64,000 nt of DNA from Coriobacterium glomerans PW2. Lineage in GTDB: Bacteria > Actinomycetota > Coriobacteriia > Coriobacteriales > Coriobacteriaceae. Position 1 is the first letter of the stretch; each line of letters opens with the position of its first letter. Location: contig NC_015389.1 in NCBI RefSeq assembly GCF_000195315.1, positions 1,302,001 through 1,366,000 on the forward strand, given 5' to 3'. The notes below the pieces were generated by a model. It did no database searches. It saw nothing but the letters and a program-made list of their open reading frames with translations, and was not told the DNA's origin. The position numbers and the translations under genes are program-made. Shown here piece by piece: positions 48,503 through 57,403 of this stretch.

Positions 48503-48994
48503 CTACGCCCGGCCGCCGGCGCTGAAAGACCTTTCGTCGCCGGGATCAGCGGGGTGCGCGGATCCCGTGAGCGCAGATGAGGGCCCAGCCGACTCCGTGC
48601 CAGCCTCGCCGGGGGCGCCGGCTGGCGTGGCGCCCGCGCGGGCGGTGTCATCGATGGAGTTCACGAGCGACCGGACGTGCTCGATGAAGGCGATGCGTCC
48701 GCGCGCATCCATCGGGCGCACGCGGGCCCGAATCAGCTCATCGAGGATCCTTTCGGCTGCGGTCTCGCCGGTGGCGCCGATCGTGGCGGTGACATCTGAG
48801 ATGGTACCGCCTGCCTGCTCGAAGACCTGAGCCATGGAGCGGGCGAAGTTCGACTCCGATCGCTGCGAACGCACCCGCTCGCCTTTGTCATTCAGCTGAT
48901 GCAGGACCTCCCTGCTCTTCTCCGAAGCGGTGACGGCCGCGCCGAAGCCGACGTTGAGCATACCGTTGATGAGATCCTCGAATCGTGCGGTCAT
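48503..48994 (-). CDS. phasin-like helical protein
   Basis: The 163-residue protein has an amphipathic N-terminal region (FEDLINGMLNVGFGAAVTASEKSREVL) followed by helices and a Ser/Ala/Gly-rich tail. The pattern resembles phasin/PhaF-like proteins often found next to UbiB-type kinases. The ATG at 48994 follows AAGGAGG. It is cotranscribed with the UbiB-like gene. The assignment is by pattern only; it could be a small scaffold or regulator of the kinase. Confidence 0.6.
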   Translation of the reverse strand: MTARFEDLINGMLNVGFGAAVTASEKSREVLHQLNDKGERVRSQRSESNFARSMAQVFEQAGGTISDVTATIGATGETAAERILDELIRARVRPMDARGRIAFIEHVRSLVNSIDDTARAGATPAGAPGEAGTESAGPSSALTGSAHPADPGDERSFSAGGRA

Positions 48995-49386
48995 ACCTCA
49001 TACCTCCTTGTCCGGCATACCCCCGAACCTCAGGCTCGGCGCATGCGTTGGCGTTGCCACCCTTGTACCCGCGCCCTCGTGGCGAAATCGCACGCGGCAG
49101 GCGGGCATCCGAGACGACGGATGAGCCGCATGCCCTTCGGAAGCCTGACGGGCGCGAGATGCGTCCCCGGCGCATCGCACCTGAGATCGCATGCGGTGCC
49201 ATTCCCATCAAGTGTAGCGCCGCGTCGAGCCGCTAGACCGCGCAAGCGACCCGAGCACAGAATGTTTCTTAAAATTTGCGATTCTTGCGAACACGAGAAG
49301 AGATTTTGGAGTATGATCCTCATAGCGCGAGGCGACCGCTCCGTGCGGCACTTGCTCCCCACGGAGCACAGAAAGAAAGGTTTAGA
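48995..49386 (+). promoter_or_regulatory. divergent region with cold-shock gene leader
   Basis: No gene is seen in these 390 bases. The right-hand part (49260-49386) is AT-rich compared with its surroundings, has TTGCGA at two places near 49280-49295 and TATGAT near 49313, and would give the long untranslated leader usual for cspA-type genes. The promoter hexamers are not well spaced, so the start site is uncertain. Confidence 0.35.
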
Positions 49387-49617
49387 ATGGCAACCGGTAC
49401 TCTTAAGAAATCGTTCTTCCGTGAAAAAGGCTATGGCTTCATCACTCCCGATGACGCTCCCGAGGACGGTTCCAAGTCTGACGTGTTCGTGCATTTCAGC
49501 GCACTTCAGATGGATGGATTCAAGTCCTTGGACGAGGGCGATCGCGTCGAGTTCGAACTCGGCGAGGGCAAGAAGCCAGGCGAGACCCAGGCCATCAACG
49601 TCCGCAAGATCGATTAG
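49387..49617 (+). CDS. cold-shock domain protein (CspA family)
   Basis: The 76-residue single-domain RNA chaperone has RNP1 KGYGFITP near residues 12-19 and RNP2 DVFVHFSAL near 32-40. A short acidic insertion between them ([10 protein letters not shown]) makes it slightly longer than typical CspA. The ATG at 49387 has AAAGG six bases upstream; earlier in-frame codons belong to the leader. A strong terminator follows at 49653. Confidence 0.95.
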   Translation: MATGTLKKSFFREKGYGFITPDDAPEDGSKSDVFVHFSALQMDGFKSLDEGDRVEFELGEGKKPGETQAINVRKID

Positions 49618-49652
49618 GGTTCATCCCGCTGATCAGGCGCACCTTGGCATGC

Positions 49653-49684
49653 AAGGCGTCCGGAGCGATCCGGACGCCTTTTTT
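49653..49684 (+). terminator. rho-independent terminator after the cold-shock gene
   Basis: AAGGCGTCCGGA (49653-49664) and TCCGGACGCCTT (49669-49680) form a 12-base perfect stem with a GCGA loop followed by TTTT. Confidence 0.92.
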
Positions 49685-49753
49685 CATGCGGAAAGGGCAT
49701 GGACGCCATCCTGCGATGCGCGGATCCTTGTGCCCTCGTGCCGGATTCTGGAA

Positions 49754-50605
49754 TCATCCGCAGAGCTCGGAGGCGGCCGCTGAGACGACGTTGCGCATGA
49801 GCATGGCGCGCGTCATCGGGCCCACCCCGCCGGGTACCGGGGTGATGGCTGCCGCGCGCGGCTCGACCGCGTCGAAATCGACATCCCCGCACAGGGCACC
49901 GCTCTCGTCTCGGTCCATACCGACATCGATGACCGTCGCCCTCTCTGCGACCCAATCGCCCTGCACCATCTTGGCGCTGCCGCAAGCGGCCACGAGGATA
50001 TCGGCGCCACGGCAGATCTCGGCGATGTCGGCCGTATGGGAATGGGCGACCGAGATCGTCGCATCACGGGCGAGCAGCATGAGCGACATGGGTTTGCCCA
50101 CGATCGAGGATCGGCCCACGATGACGGCGCTCTTCCCCGCCGGATCGATGCCGTAGGCGTCGAGCATGCACATGATGCCCGCCGGCGTGCAGGGTCGCAG
50201 CCCGGGCAGGCCGCGAACGAGTCTGCCGAGGTTCTCCGGATGGAACCCGTCCACATCCTTGGCGGGATCGACCGCCTGCACGACCGCCTCCGCATCGAGG
50301 TGGGGCGGCAGGGGCATCTGTACCAGAATGCCCGAGACGGCATCATCGGCGTTCAGCCGAGCGATGAGCGACATGAGACGGTCCTGCGAGGTGTCCGCGG
50401 ACAGCTTGTAGTCAAACGATCGTATGCCGCACTCCCGGCAGTCGCGCAGCTTCGATCGAACATAGGTCCTGGAGGCCTGGTCTTCTCCGACGAGCACCAC
50501 GGCGAGTCCCAAAGCCGACCCCGCAGCCGTGAGGCGCGCGGCATCCGCTGCCGCCTGAGCGCGCACGCGAGCCGCGAGCGCTCTTCCATCTATGATAATC
50601 GCCAC
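49754..50605 (-). CDS. folD: bifunctional methylene-THF dehydrogenase/cyclohydrolase
   Basis: FolD interconverts methylene-, methenyl- and formyl-tetrahydrofolate. The 283-residue protein has the active-site YVRSKLRDCRECGI, VQMPLPPHLD, the Rossmann-linked GRSSIVGKPMS and the late TPVPGGVGPMT. The start is GTG at 50605 with GGGGAG seven bases upstream; the frame is open further back but not conserved. It lies 10 bases after fhs, so the two form a one-carbon operon. Confidence 0.96.
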   Translation of the reverse strand: MAIIIDGRALAARVRAQAAADAARLTAAGSALGLAVVLVGEDQASRTYVRSKLRDCRECGIRSFDYKLSADTSQDRLMSLIARLNADDAVSGILVQMPLPPHLDAEAVVQAVDPAKDVDGFHPENLGRLVRGLPGLRPCTPAGIMCMLDAYGIDPAGKSAVIVGRSSIVGKPMSLMLLARDATISVAHSHTADIAEICRGADILVAACGSAKMVQGDWVAERATVIDVGMDRDESGALCGDVDFDAVEPRAAAITPVPGGVGPMTRAMLMRNVVSAAASELCG

Positions 50606-50615
50606 TGCCGCTCCC

Positions 50616-52283
50616 CTAGAACAGTCCCGTGATGACGCCTCGGTCATCGACATCGATGTGCTCGGCGGCCGGCACGCGCGGAAGTCCGGGCATCGTGAGC
50701 ACGCTGCCGGTGAGCGCGACGATAAAGCCCGCCCCCGCGCAGACCCTGAGCTCGCGGACGAAGATGGTGAATCCCTCCGGCGCGCCGAGTCTGGTCTGAT
50801 CGTCGGTGAAGGAGTACTGCGTCTTGGCGATGCAGACGGGCAGTTCACCGAAGCCGCAGCGTCGCAGCTCGGTCAGCTGTCTTGAGGCAGCGGGGCTGTA
50901 CTCGACGCCATCGGCGCGGTAGACCTTGTGCGCGACCGCTTGAATCGCATCGGCGACGTCGGTGCCGTCCTCGTAGGCGAGGCGGAAGTGCGCCGGCTCC
51001 TCGAGCAGCCGCAGAACCTCCTCGGCGAGCTCGGTGGCGCCCGCACCTCCTTTTGCCCAGACCTCTGAGAGCCTGACGCGCACGGAGTGCTCCGAGCACG
51101 ACCGCTCGATGAGCTCGAGCTCTGCGGCGGTATCGGTCGGGAAGCGATTGATCGCCACCACGCAGGGAAGACCGAAGACCCGCTGAATGTTGTCAACATG
51201 CCTCAGCAGATTGGGAAGACCGCGCTCGAGCGCGGGGGTGTCCTCCCGATCGAGATCCGCCTTCGCGACGCCGCCGTTGAATTTGAGCGCTCGGGCCGTC
51301 GCGACGATCACGACCGCATCGGGGACAAGACCGCTCATCCGACACTTTATGTCGAAGAACTTCTCGGCACCCAGATCTGCTCCGAATCCGGCCTCGGTTA
51401 CGGCGATATCGCCGAAGCGCATCGCCATGCGCGTCGCCATGATCGAGTTGCATCCGTGCGCGATGTTGGCGAACGGCCCGCCGTGCACGAAGGCTGGCGT
51501 GCCCTCGAGCGTCTGGACGAGGTTGGGCTTGAGGGCATCTTTCAACAGGGCGGCCATCGCACCTTGGGCGCGCAGCTCGCGAGCCCGCACCGGCTCGCCT
51601 GCGCGCGTCCAGCCGACGACCATGGCGCCGAGGCGCTCTTTGAGATCGGACAGCGAGACGGACAGACACAGAATAGCCATGACCTCGGAGGCGACCGTGA
51701 TGTCGAAGCCGTCCTCGCGCGGTGTGCCGCAGGGCCGGCCGCCCAGACCATCGACGATTTTCCTGAGCTGGCGGTCGTTCATGTCGACGACGCGCTTCCA
51801 GGTGATGCGACGCACGTCGATGTCCAAGGAGTTGCCCTGCTGGACATGGTTGTCGATCATAGCGGCGAGCAGGTTGTTCGCAGCGCCGATCGCGTGAAAG
51901 TCACCCGTGAAATGCAGGTTGATGTCCTCCATCGGAATGACCTGAGCGTATCCGCCGCCGGCGGCGCCGCCCTTCACGCCGAAGACCGGGCCGAGCGAGG
52001 GCTCGCGCAGCGCCACCGCGCTTCTGCGACCGAGACGACGCAGGCCGTCGGCCAAGCCGATGGTGGTCGTGGTCTTGCCCTCCCCCGCCGGCGTGGGATT
52101 GATCGCTGTGACGAGGACGAGCTTCGCGCGATGCGCGTCAGCGGCATTCAAGAGGGAGTAGTCGATCTTCGCTTTGTCGGTGCCGTACAGGACCAGATGC
52201 TGCGCATCGACGCCCGCTTGGCGCGCGACCTCGACGATGGGCACGGGTGAAACCGATTGCGCGATCTCGATATCTGAATGCAT
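50616..52283 (-). CDS. fhs: formate-tetrahydrofolate ligase
   Basis: This enzyme makes 10-formyl-THF from formate and ATP. The 555-residue protein has the P-loop [10 protein letters not shown] at 64-73, [17 protein letters not shown] near 101-117 and the [14 protein letters not shown] segment, as in the clostridial and other anaerobe enzymes. The ATG at 52283 follows GGGAGGGG. It is the first gene of the fhs-folD pair. It suggests that formate is a one-carbon source. Confidence 0.97.
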   Translation of the reverse strand: MHSDIEIAQSVSPVPIVEVARQAGVDAQHLVLYGTDKAKIDYSLLNAADAHRAKLVLVTAINPTPAGEGKTTTTIGLADGLRRLGRRSAVALREPSLGPVFGVKGGAAGGGYAQVIPMEDINLHFTGDFHAIGAANNLLAAMIDNHVQQGNSLDIDVRRITWKRVVDMNDRQLRKIVDGLGGRPCGTPREDGFDITVASEVMAILCLSVSLSDLKERLGAMVVGWTRAGEPVRARELRAQGAMAALLKDALKPNLVQTLEGTPAFVHGGPFANIAHGCNSIMATRMAMRFGDIAVTEAGFGADLGAEKFFDIKCRMSGLVPDAVVIVATARALKFNGGVAKADLDREDTPALERGLPNLLRHVDNIQRVFGLPCVVAINRFPTDTAAELELIERSCSEHSVRVRLSEVWAKGGAGATELAEEVLRLLEEPAHFRLAYEDGTDVADAIQAVAHKVYRADGVEYSPAASRQLTELRRCGFGELPVCIAKTQYSFTDDQTRLGAPEGFTIFVRELRVCAGAGFIVALTGSVLTMPGLPRVPAAEHIDVDDRGVITGLF

Positions 52284-52417
52284 GGATATCCCCTCCCTGA
52301 GTGGTGCGGCGCAAGAGTCATCTCGCGCCGTCACATATAACCATAGCGCAAAGCGGACGCATCGGCGCGCGGCAAGCGAGAGCCAGCGCGCACCTCCTCA
52401 CGGATGACGCACGGAGG

Positions 52418-53521
52418 CTATCGCGCAGCGTCGCTCTCCTTGGCGCTCACGCGATCGCAGCCGAGGTGATCGAAGGCGGCGGGCGTCGCCTGGCGACCCT
52501 GGGGCGTGCGCACCATCAGACCGCACTGGAGCAGATAGGGCTCGTAGACATCGGCCAAGGTGGCGGGGTCCTCGCCCACCGCGCTCGCGAGCGTTGAGAG
52601 GCCCACCGCGCGCCCCCGAAACGTCCTTGCGAGCGTCTCCAGGATGCGCAGGTCCATCCAATCCAAGCCGAGTTCATCGATCTCGAAGAACGTGAGCGAC
52701 TCTTGCGATATCGATAGATCGATCGAGCCGCCACCGCGTACCTGAGCGTAGTCGCGGACACGTTTGAGCAGGCGATTCGCAAGCCGCGGCGTACCGCGGG
52801 AACGCGAGGCGATCTCATGAGCGGAGTCCGCATCGATATCGACACCGAGAATCCTCGCGGAGCGCTCAACAATCGCGGCGAGGTCGTCGATCGCATAGTA
52901 GTCGAGTCTGAAGGAGATACCGAACCGATCGCGCAGCGGCCCGGTGAGCATGCCCGAGCGCGTGGTGGCCCCCACGAGCGTGAACCTGGGGATCTCGAGG
53001 CGGATGGAGCGCGCCGCCGGTCCCTTGCCGATCACGATATCGAGCGCGAAATCCTCCATAGCGGGATAGAGAACCTCTTCGACCGAGCGGTTGAGCCGGT
53101 GGATCTCGTCGATGAACAAGACGTCTCCGGGCTGGAGGTTCGTGAGGATCGCCGCGAGATCGCCGGTTCGCTCGATAGCCGGACCGGACGTGGTCTTGAT
53201 CTGCGCTCCCAGCTCGTTGGCGAGAACGGTCGCAAGCGTGGTCTTGCCGAGGCCCGGAGGACCGGAGAACATCACATGATCGAGACACTCGCCGCGATGC
53301 CGTGCCGCCTCGATAAGAATGCGCAGGCTTCTCTTGATGTGGCTCTGCCCGCAGTAGTCCTCCAAGCGCTGCGGGCGCAAGGTGCGCTCGACCTCGAGAT
53401 CGTCCGGGGACAGATCGGCGGTGAGCAGGCGCTCGTCGCTCTGAGCGCGTTGAGAGTCCGCGGGCTCGGTCGCACCCGGAGCCGCCCAGAGATCCTGCGA
53501 GGCATCCGCTTCCCACATCAT
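52418..53521 (-). CDS. ruvB: Holliday junction branch-migration motor RuvB
   Basis: This AAA+ helicase drives branch migration. The 367-residue protein has Walker [10 protein letters not shown] at 87-95, Walker [10 protein letters not shown] near 137-145, sensor 1 GATTRSG and a C-terminal winged helix. The first 40 residues are a variable extension. Its start overlaps the ruvA stop as ATGA. It is the last gene of ruvCAB. Confidence 0.97.
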   Translation of the reverse strand: MMWEADASQDLWAAPGATEPADSQRAQSDERLLTADLSPDDLEVERTLRPQRLEDYCGQSHIKRSLRILIEAARHRGECLDHVMFSGPPGLGKTTLATVLANELGAQIKTTSGPAIERTGDLAAILTNLQPGDVLFIDEIHRLNRSVEEVLYPAMEDFALDIVIGKGPAARSIRLEIPRFTLVGATTRSGMLTGPLRDRFGISFRLDYYAIDDLAAIVERSARILGVDIDADSAHEIASRSRGTPRLANRLLKRVRDYAQVRGGGSIDLSISQESLTFFEIDELGLDWMDLRILETLARTFRGRAVGLSTLASAVGEDPATLADVYEPYLLQCGLMVRTPQGRQATPAAFDHLGCDRVSAKESDAAR

Positions 53522-54138
53522 GCGCCGCTCCCCAGGCGCCGCAACGCGCCTGCCAGAACGCTCTCGACGCGCATCTCGCGCTCCTCGTCGCCGAGTGTCT
53601 CGAGCGCGACTGCGACCTCTTGCGGGCTGAATCCCATGGACAGCAGGGCCGCGCGCGCATCGTCGACGGCGGACCCGGCGGAGGGGGACATGGCACCGGA
53701 CTCACGAGACGCGTCGGCGCAGCCCGGCAGATCTCCCTTCTCAAGTGTGCTCTTGAGCTCCAAGATGAGGCGTTGCGCGGTCTTTTTGCCCACACCGGGG
53801 ACCTCGGCCATGCGCGCGGCATCCTCCTGCGCCACGATAACGCGAATCTGGGAGACCGTGAACGTCGAGAGCGTGGCGAGCGCGAGACGCGCGCCGATGC
53901 TCGAGACCGCGATGAGGCGATCGAACATCGCGCGCTCCTCGCGCGTCGCGAAACCGAACAGCGTGAGCGCATCCTGACGCACCTGCAGGCGAGTGAAGAG
54001 CATGACGTCTGAGCCCGGCTGAGGCAGCGCCTGCGCGGTGACACCGGAGATACCGAGCTCGTAGCCCACACCGGCGACATCTATCAGCGCCGAGGTCGGT
54101 GAGGAGTCGACAAGCGTTCCGTGAAGCTGCGAGATCAT
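53518..54138 (-). CDS. ruvA: Holliday junction-binding protein RuvA
   Basis: RuvA binds four-way junctions as a tetramer and loads RuvB. The 206-residue protein begins [11 protein letters not shown], has the double HhH region ([14 protein letters not shown] and [17 protein letters not shown]) and a flexible linker before the RuvB-binding domain III. Its ATG overlaps the ruvC stop by four bases, and its stop overlaps the ruvB start. Confidence 0.96.
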   Translation of the reverse strand: MISQLHGTLVDSSPTSALIDVAGVGYELGISGVTAQALPQPGSDVMLFTRLQVRQDALTLFGFATREERAMFDRLIAVSSIGARLALATLSTFTVSQIRVIVAQEDAARMAEVPGVGKKTAQRLILELKSTLEKGDLPGCADASRESGAMSPSAGSAVDDARAALLSMGFSPQEVAVALETLGDEEREMRVESVLAGALRRLGSGA

Positions 54139-54659
54139 GCGTAGGCGCTCCCTTTCGTCTGAGTGAACCGGCCGTCCGTGAGGGCCGCTGTGCGCACGAG
54201 ATGCGCATGGCAGATAGCGCAGGCGAGCGCGTCGGCCGCGTGGTCGGGGCGCGGCTCGCGATCGAGTTGCAGAAGACGCCTCACCATATAGGCGATCTGC
54301 GCCTTGTCAGCCGCACCGGTGCCCACGACGGCTTGCTTGATCTGCATCGGAGTGTACTCGCCCACGTCCATTCCGGCAAGCGAGCACGCCACGAGCGCCG
54401 CGCCGCGCGCATGGGCGGTGGGAATAGCCGATCGGACGTTGACACCGAAGTAGATGTCCTCGATCGCCGCGGTCTGGGGACGATAGCGCTCGACGACCGC
54501 CCTCAGATCGTCTGCGATGCGACGCAGCCTGACGGCGAGCGGCGAGCCAGATGCGGTCTGGATGCAGCCGTACGCACGGCAGCGCACATCGCCGGAGCGT
54601 TCCTCCACGACACCCCACCCGGTGTTGGCGAGACCCGGATCGATACCGAGAACGACCAT
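54135..54659 (-). CDS. ruvC: Holliday junction resolvase RuvC
   Basis: This endonuclease cuts Holliday junctions symmetrically. The 174-residue protein has the acidic catalytic positions in GIDPGLANTGWG (Asp7), IEDIYFG and DHAADALACA. The ATG at 54659 follows AGGAGG; the frame extends far upstream but those codons belong to the nadE-like gene region in another frame. It is the first gene of ruvCAB and has an SOS box in its promoter. Confidence 0.96.
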   Translation of the reverse strand: MVVLGIDPGLANTGWGVVEERSGDVRCRAYGCIQTASGSPLAVRLRRIADDLRAVVERYRPQTAAIEDIYFGVNVRSAIPTAHARGAALVACSLAGMDVGEYTPMQIKQAVVGTGAADKAQIAYMVRRLLQLDREPRPDHAADALACAICHAHLVRTAALTDGRFTQTKGSAYA

Positions 54660-54705
54660 GCGACCTCCTTCGCGCGGACCAACCGATCCGGCGCTCGAAT
54701 CAACG

Positions 54706-54719
54706 CGAACATCTGTTCT
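54706..54719 (-). promoter_or_regulatory. LexA (SOS) box before ruvCAB
   Basis: CGAACATCTGTTCT on the plus strand (AGAACAGATGTTCG on the minus strand) fits the Gram-positive/actinobacterial LexA consensus CGAAC-N4-GTTCG with one change. A minus-strand TATATT (54725-54720) just upstream is a likely -10, so LexA would cover the start site. It lies 47 bases before ruvC. Confidence 0.8.
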
Positions 54720-54759
54720 AATATAGCATGATCGGCAGCGCGCGACGGCGGGATCTCGA

Positions 54760-56760
54760 TCAGTTCTGTGAAAAGAACGGAAGGTTGCGCGACGACGGAT
54801 CCGAGGGCGGGTGCGTCGGCGGAGTCTGCGTGCCACCTGGTCCGCCGTGCCCATCGTCGCTGTCGGCCATTCTGTTGATGGCGTCTTGAATCTGGCTCTC
54901 GAAGTGCTCGAAGCTCTCCCGCATGCGCTGCTGGCCCTCGGCCGAGCTGAGCTCCTCCACCTGCTCGGGTGTGAGCCCGAACAGACCACCCACCAGTCCC
55001 ATGATCTCACCGCGCATCCGCTCACCGCTTCGCGCTGCGCGGGAGCGGATGCCCTCGATCTCGCCGACAGCGATATCGTGGGCCGACAGCAGCTCATCGC
55101 CGTTGCGCCCCATATCCGACCAAGCAAGCGAACGGGGCCAATCGCGCTCGACGAACGAGCGCGCGGAGATGATCGGGGCCATGGGCAGCATGCGCCTTGC
55201 GCTCTCACCGCCGCGAACGAACATGAGCAGCAAGGCGACCGCCTCGGGGTTCTTCTCGACCTGCGGGATCTCCTCGAACGGACAGGACCGATCGACGTGC
55301 GCCTCGAGCACGGCGTCGATCTCGTGCGGCTCGAGAGCGGTCAGAACCTGCGCCATGCGCTCGCGGTACTCCGGGTGATCGCGATTGCTCACGACCATCC
55401 AGACGAGGATCTCGGCCATCGATTGCTTCACCGCCCGCAGATTCACCGCGCCCTCGGGTATCGTCGGAGCCAAGCGGTTGCGCTCCTTGGCCAGAAACTC
55501 GAGCGTCGTCAGGTACACATCTCCGAAGGGCGCGACCATCCCCTCATAACGAGCCGCATGCAAAGGAGCGGCCAGGGCGGCATCGGTCTTCGAAATGGGG
55601 CTCACGGCCAGGGCGTCCGCCTGCTGGGCGACCTCATCGAGCAGCACGCCGGTGATCTGCCCTGCGCGCATCATGTCGCCGGAGAGCGCAGACGAGCTCG
55701 CATCCCGACCGAAGGCGGAGGCGCCTGTCCGCTCCACGAGTTGAATATGGAGGTTTCGCGCGAACGCGCGGATCGACTCCGCGCGCGAACGCTCATCGGA
55801 ATCCCTCTGCGATGCGGACGCGCCGAGATCGACGATAAGACCGATCACGTTGCGCGGACCGAGCGCATCGACGCACAGCGCGCAGAGAAGCGAGCTCGAG
55901 AGATCGTTCGAGAGCACGAGGGCAACCTTTTCGCGTCCGCTCGCGCGCACGGAATCTCTGAGGGAGATGCGAAGCGCTCCCCAGATCCACTCATTTCGAC
56001 TGTAGCCGGGCAGCGAGGGCTCCCGCTCGTCTTCGATGGCAAAGGTCCCATGGTGCACGTCTTGCACGAGCAGGGACTCCTCGAAGCACGGAGCCGCAGC
56101 CACCACGCGCCCGATGTCGTCCATGACAAAGGAGCCCCCGGTGTAGACCACCTCATCGAAGCCGCCCACCGGCGCGACCCAAGCGAGCCACACGCCCTTT
56201 CTCGAGACGACGTCCGGCACCCGACTCCGCTCGATCGCGGCGACCGCCGCCGTCGTCTCATCGGAGGCGTCGAATGCATTGACCTGAAAGGATATGACAA
56301 GATCGCAGCCCGTGGGGACCTCCTCGATATCGTGCTCGAGATCGAAGGTCGCCGCGATGCGCACGCCGGCCACATCGAACACCGGGGGCGTCCAAACGAT
56401 GGGCGCGGCGGCCTCCCGGCGCTGCGCGAGCATGCTGCGCGTGGGGATGAGTCGCCCGTCCTTCAACATGAACAATTCGAACAGCGGAGCATCGAGATAG
56501 TTGACCGTCGCTGGCACAAGGCAGGTGATATCGGTCGAAGCCAGCCGCTCAGAAAGCTCGCCGAGTGCGCGAACCATGCTGTGCTCAAAATTGGGCGATT
56601 CAAGAAGTCCGCCGGCATTCACGCCTGTGAACAGGGGAAAGGGAGTGCACAGCAACCGAGCGCCCTGCTCGGCGGCAAGGTGCGCCTGCTGCTCTATGCG
56701 TGCGCAGATTCCCTCGATGTCACCGAGGCGGGCATCGATCTGGGCAAGTGCGATCTTCAA
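54760..56760 (-). CDS. NadE-like two-domain protein with degenerate catalytic sites
   Basis: The 666-residue protein has the fold order of glutamine-dependent NAD synthetase: an N-terminal nitrilase-like domain (MKIALAQIDARLGDIEG, then VGGFDEVVYTGGSFVMD at about 198-214) and a C-terminal NAD-synthase-like domain (LCALCVDALGPRNVIGLIVD near 292-311). The catalytic residues are replaced. The nitrilase Glu of FPEL aligns with Phe41, the Lys with Ser109 and the Cys of ICED with Asp140. The ATP-pyrophosphatase loop SGGxDS reads SNDLSS (284-289). It probably has no NAD-synthase activity. The C-terminal 90 residues are an extra acidic, Pro-rich tail. The start is TTG at 56760 with GGGGG upstream. Confidence 0.78.
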   Translation of the reverse strand: MKIALAQIDARLGDIEGICARIEQQAHLAAEQGARLLCTPFPLFTGVNAGGLLESPNFEHSMVRALGELSERLASTDITCLVPATVNYLDAPLFELFMLKDGRLIPTRSMLAQRREAAAPIVWTPPVFDVAGVRIAATFDLEHDIEEVPTGCDLVISFQVNAFDASDETTAAVAAIERSRVPDVVSRKGVWLAWVAPVGGFDEVVYTGGSFVMDDIGRVVAAAPCFEESLLVQDVHHGTFAIEDEREPSLPGYSRNEWIWGALRISLRDSVRASGREKVALVLSNDLSSSLLCALCVDALGPRNVIGLIVDLGASASQRDSDERSRAESIRAFARNLHIQLVERTGASAFGRDASSSALSGDMMRAGQITGVLLDEVAQQADALAVSPISKTDAALAAPLHAARYEGMVAPFGDVYLTTLEFLAKERNRLAPTIPEGAVNLRAVKQSMAEILVWMVVSNRDHPEYRERMAQVLTALEPHEIDAVLEAHVDRSCPFEEIPQVEKNPEAVALLLMFVRGGESARRMLPMAPIISARSFVERDWPRSLAWSDMGRNGDELLSAHDIAVGEIEGIRSRAARSGERMRGEIMGLVGGLFGLTPEQVEELSSAEGQQRMRESFEHFESQIQDAINRMADSDDGHGGPGGTQTPPTHPPSDPSSRNLPFFSQN

Positions 56761-56848
56761 GCACAAACCCCCTTCAGTCCAAGAAGGGCCACCGGCGGCG
56801 GCCCTTCGCGATCCATCCGTTGATCCGAGACGCGTGCCGGGGTCTGAC

Positions 56849-57211
56849 TTAGAAGTCCGCCTTCCACAGCCCGTGGATGTTGCAGTGCTCATACACCGTA
56901 CCGGACTTCGCGCCGCCCGCGAAGAACGTCGTCGGCGACTGCCCCGGTTTCAGCTCATGGATCTCCAGGCGATCGGGGGTCACGAGGGCAATCCACTCGA
57001 TGTGGTGCTCTTCGATCATGGGGTGCTCGACCTCGCCGATCTGAACGTGGATGATGTGTCCGTCACGCTGCATCTCGACAACGGGCACGTGCTTCTCCTT
57101 CACGGCGTCCACCGTGTTGACATCGAGCTTGTTGAAGCCCTCAGGAGTGGGGGCATCCGTTTTCAGCGATACAAAAATGTTACCTTCGGAATCCTTGAAA
57201 AAGTCAGCCAT
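56849..57211 (-). CDS. superoxide reductase (desulfoferrodoxin family) lacking the desulforedoxin cysteines
   Basis: The 120-residue protein has the superoxide-reducing iron site: KEKHVPVVE (His41), VEHPMIEEHHIEW (His63 and His69) and EHCNIHGLWK (Cys110 and His113), with the lysine before His41 kept. The N-terminal domain aligns with desulfoferrodoxin, but all four cysteines of its FeCys4 centre are absent (FKDSEGNIFVSLK in place of the CxxCGN pattern). It therefore resembles class III or one-iron enzymes. The ATG at 57211 follows AAGGG. It lies 88 bases upstream of the NadE-like gene on the same strand, and the pair may be cotranscribed. Confidence 0.88.
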   Translation of the reverse strand: MADFFKDSEGNIFVSLKTDAPTPEGFNKLDVNTVDAVKEKHVPVVEMQRDGHIIHVQIGEVEHPMIEEHHIEWIALVTPDRLEIHELKPGQSPTTFFAGGAKSGTVYEHCNIHGLWKADF

Positions 57212-57403
57212 CGCCGATCCCTTCTCTGCTATTGGATAGAACTCTATATCATTATGCCCAGTGATCGGCACTCCTATCCGCAGAAGAGCAAATGCAGCGA
57301 ACGCACATCCCTTGTCGACGCGAACGGCAAAGCGAGCTCGAACATGAGAAGACCGAGCGGGCTCGATGAAGATGCACCGGCCCGCTTGGCCGACAAGCGA
57401 AAG

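Noticed and set aside
47027-48580. A 517-codon plus-strand frame opposite the UbiB-like gene
   Set aside because: It is an antisense shadow. The minus strand carries KxGQ and kinase motifs.
52284-52417. A tetrahydrofolate riboswitch before fhs
   Set aside because: The leader has only a small GGCGC/GCGCC stem and none of the conserved sequence I would expect of that class.
54811-56823. A 670-codon plus-strand frame opposite the NadE-like gene
   Set aside because: It is a GC-rich antisense shadow, with His/Arg/Asp-heavy composition, no family resemblance and no ribosome site.
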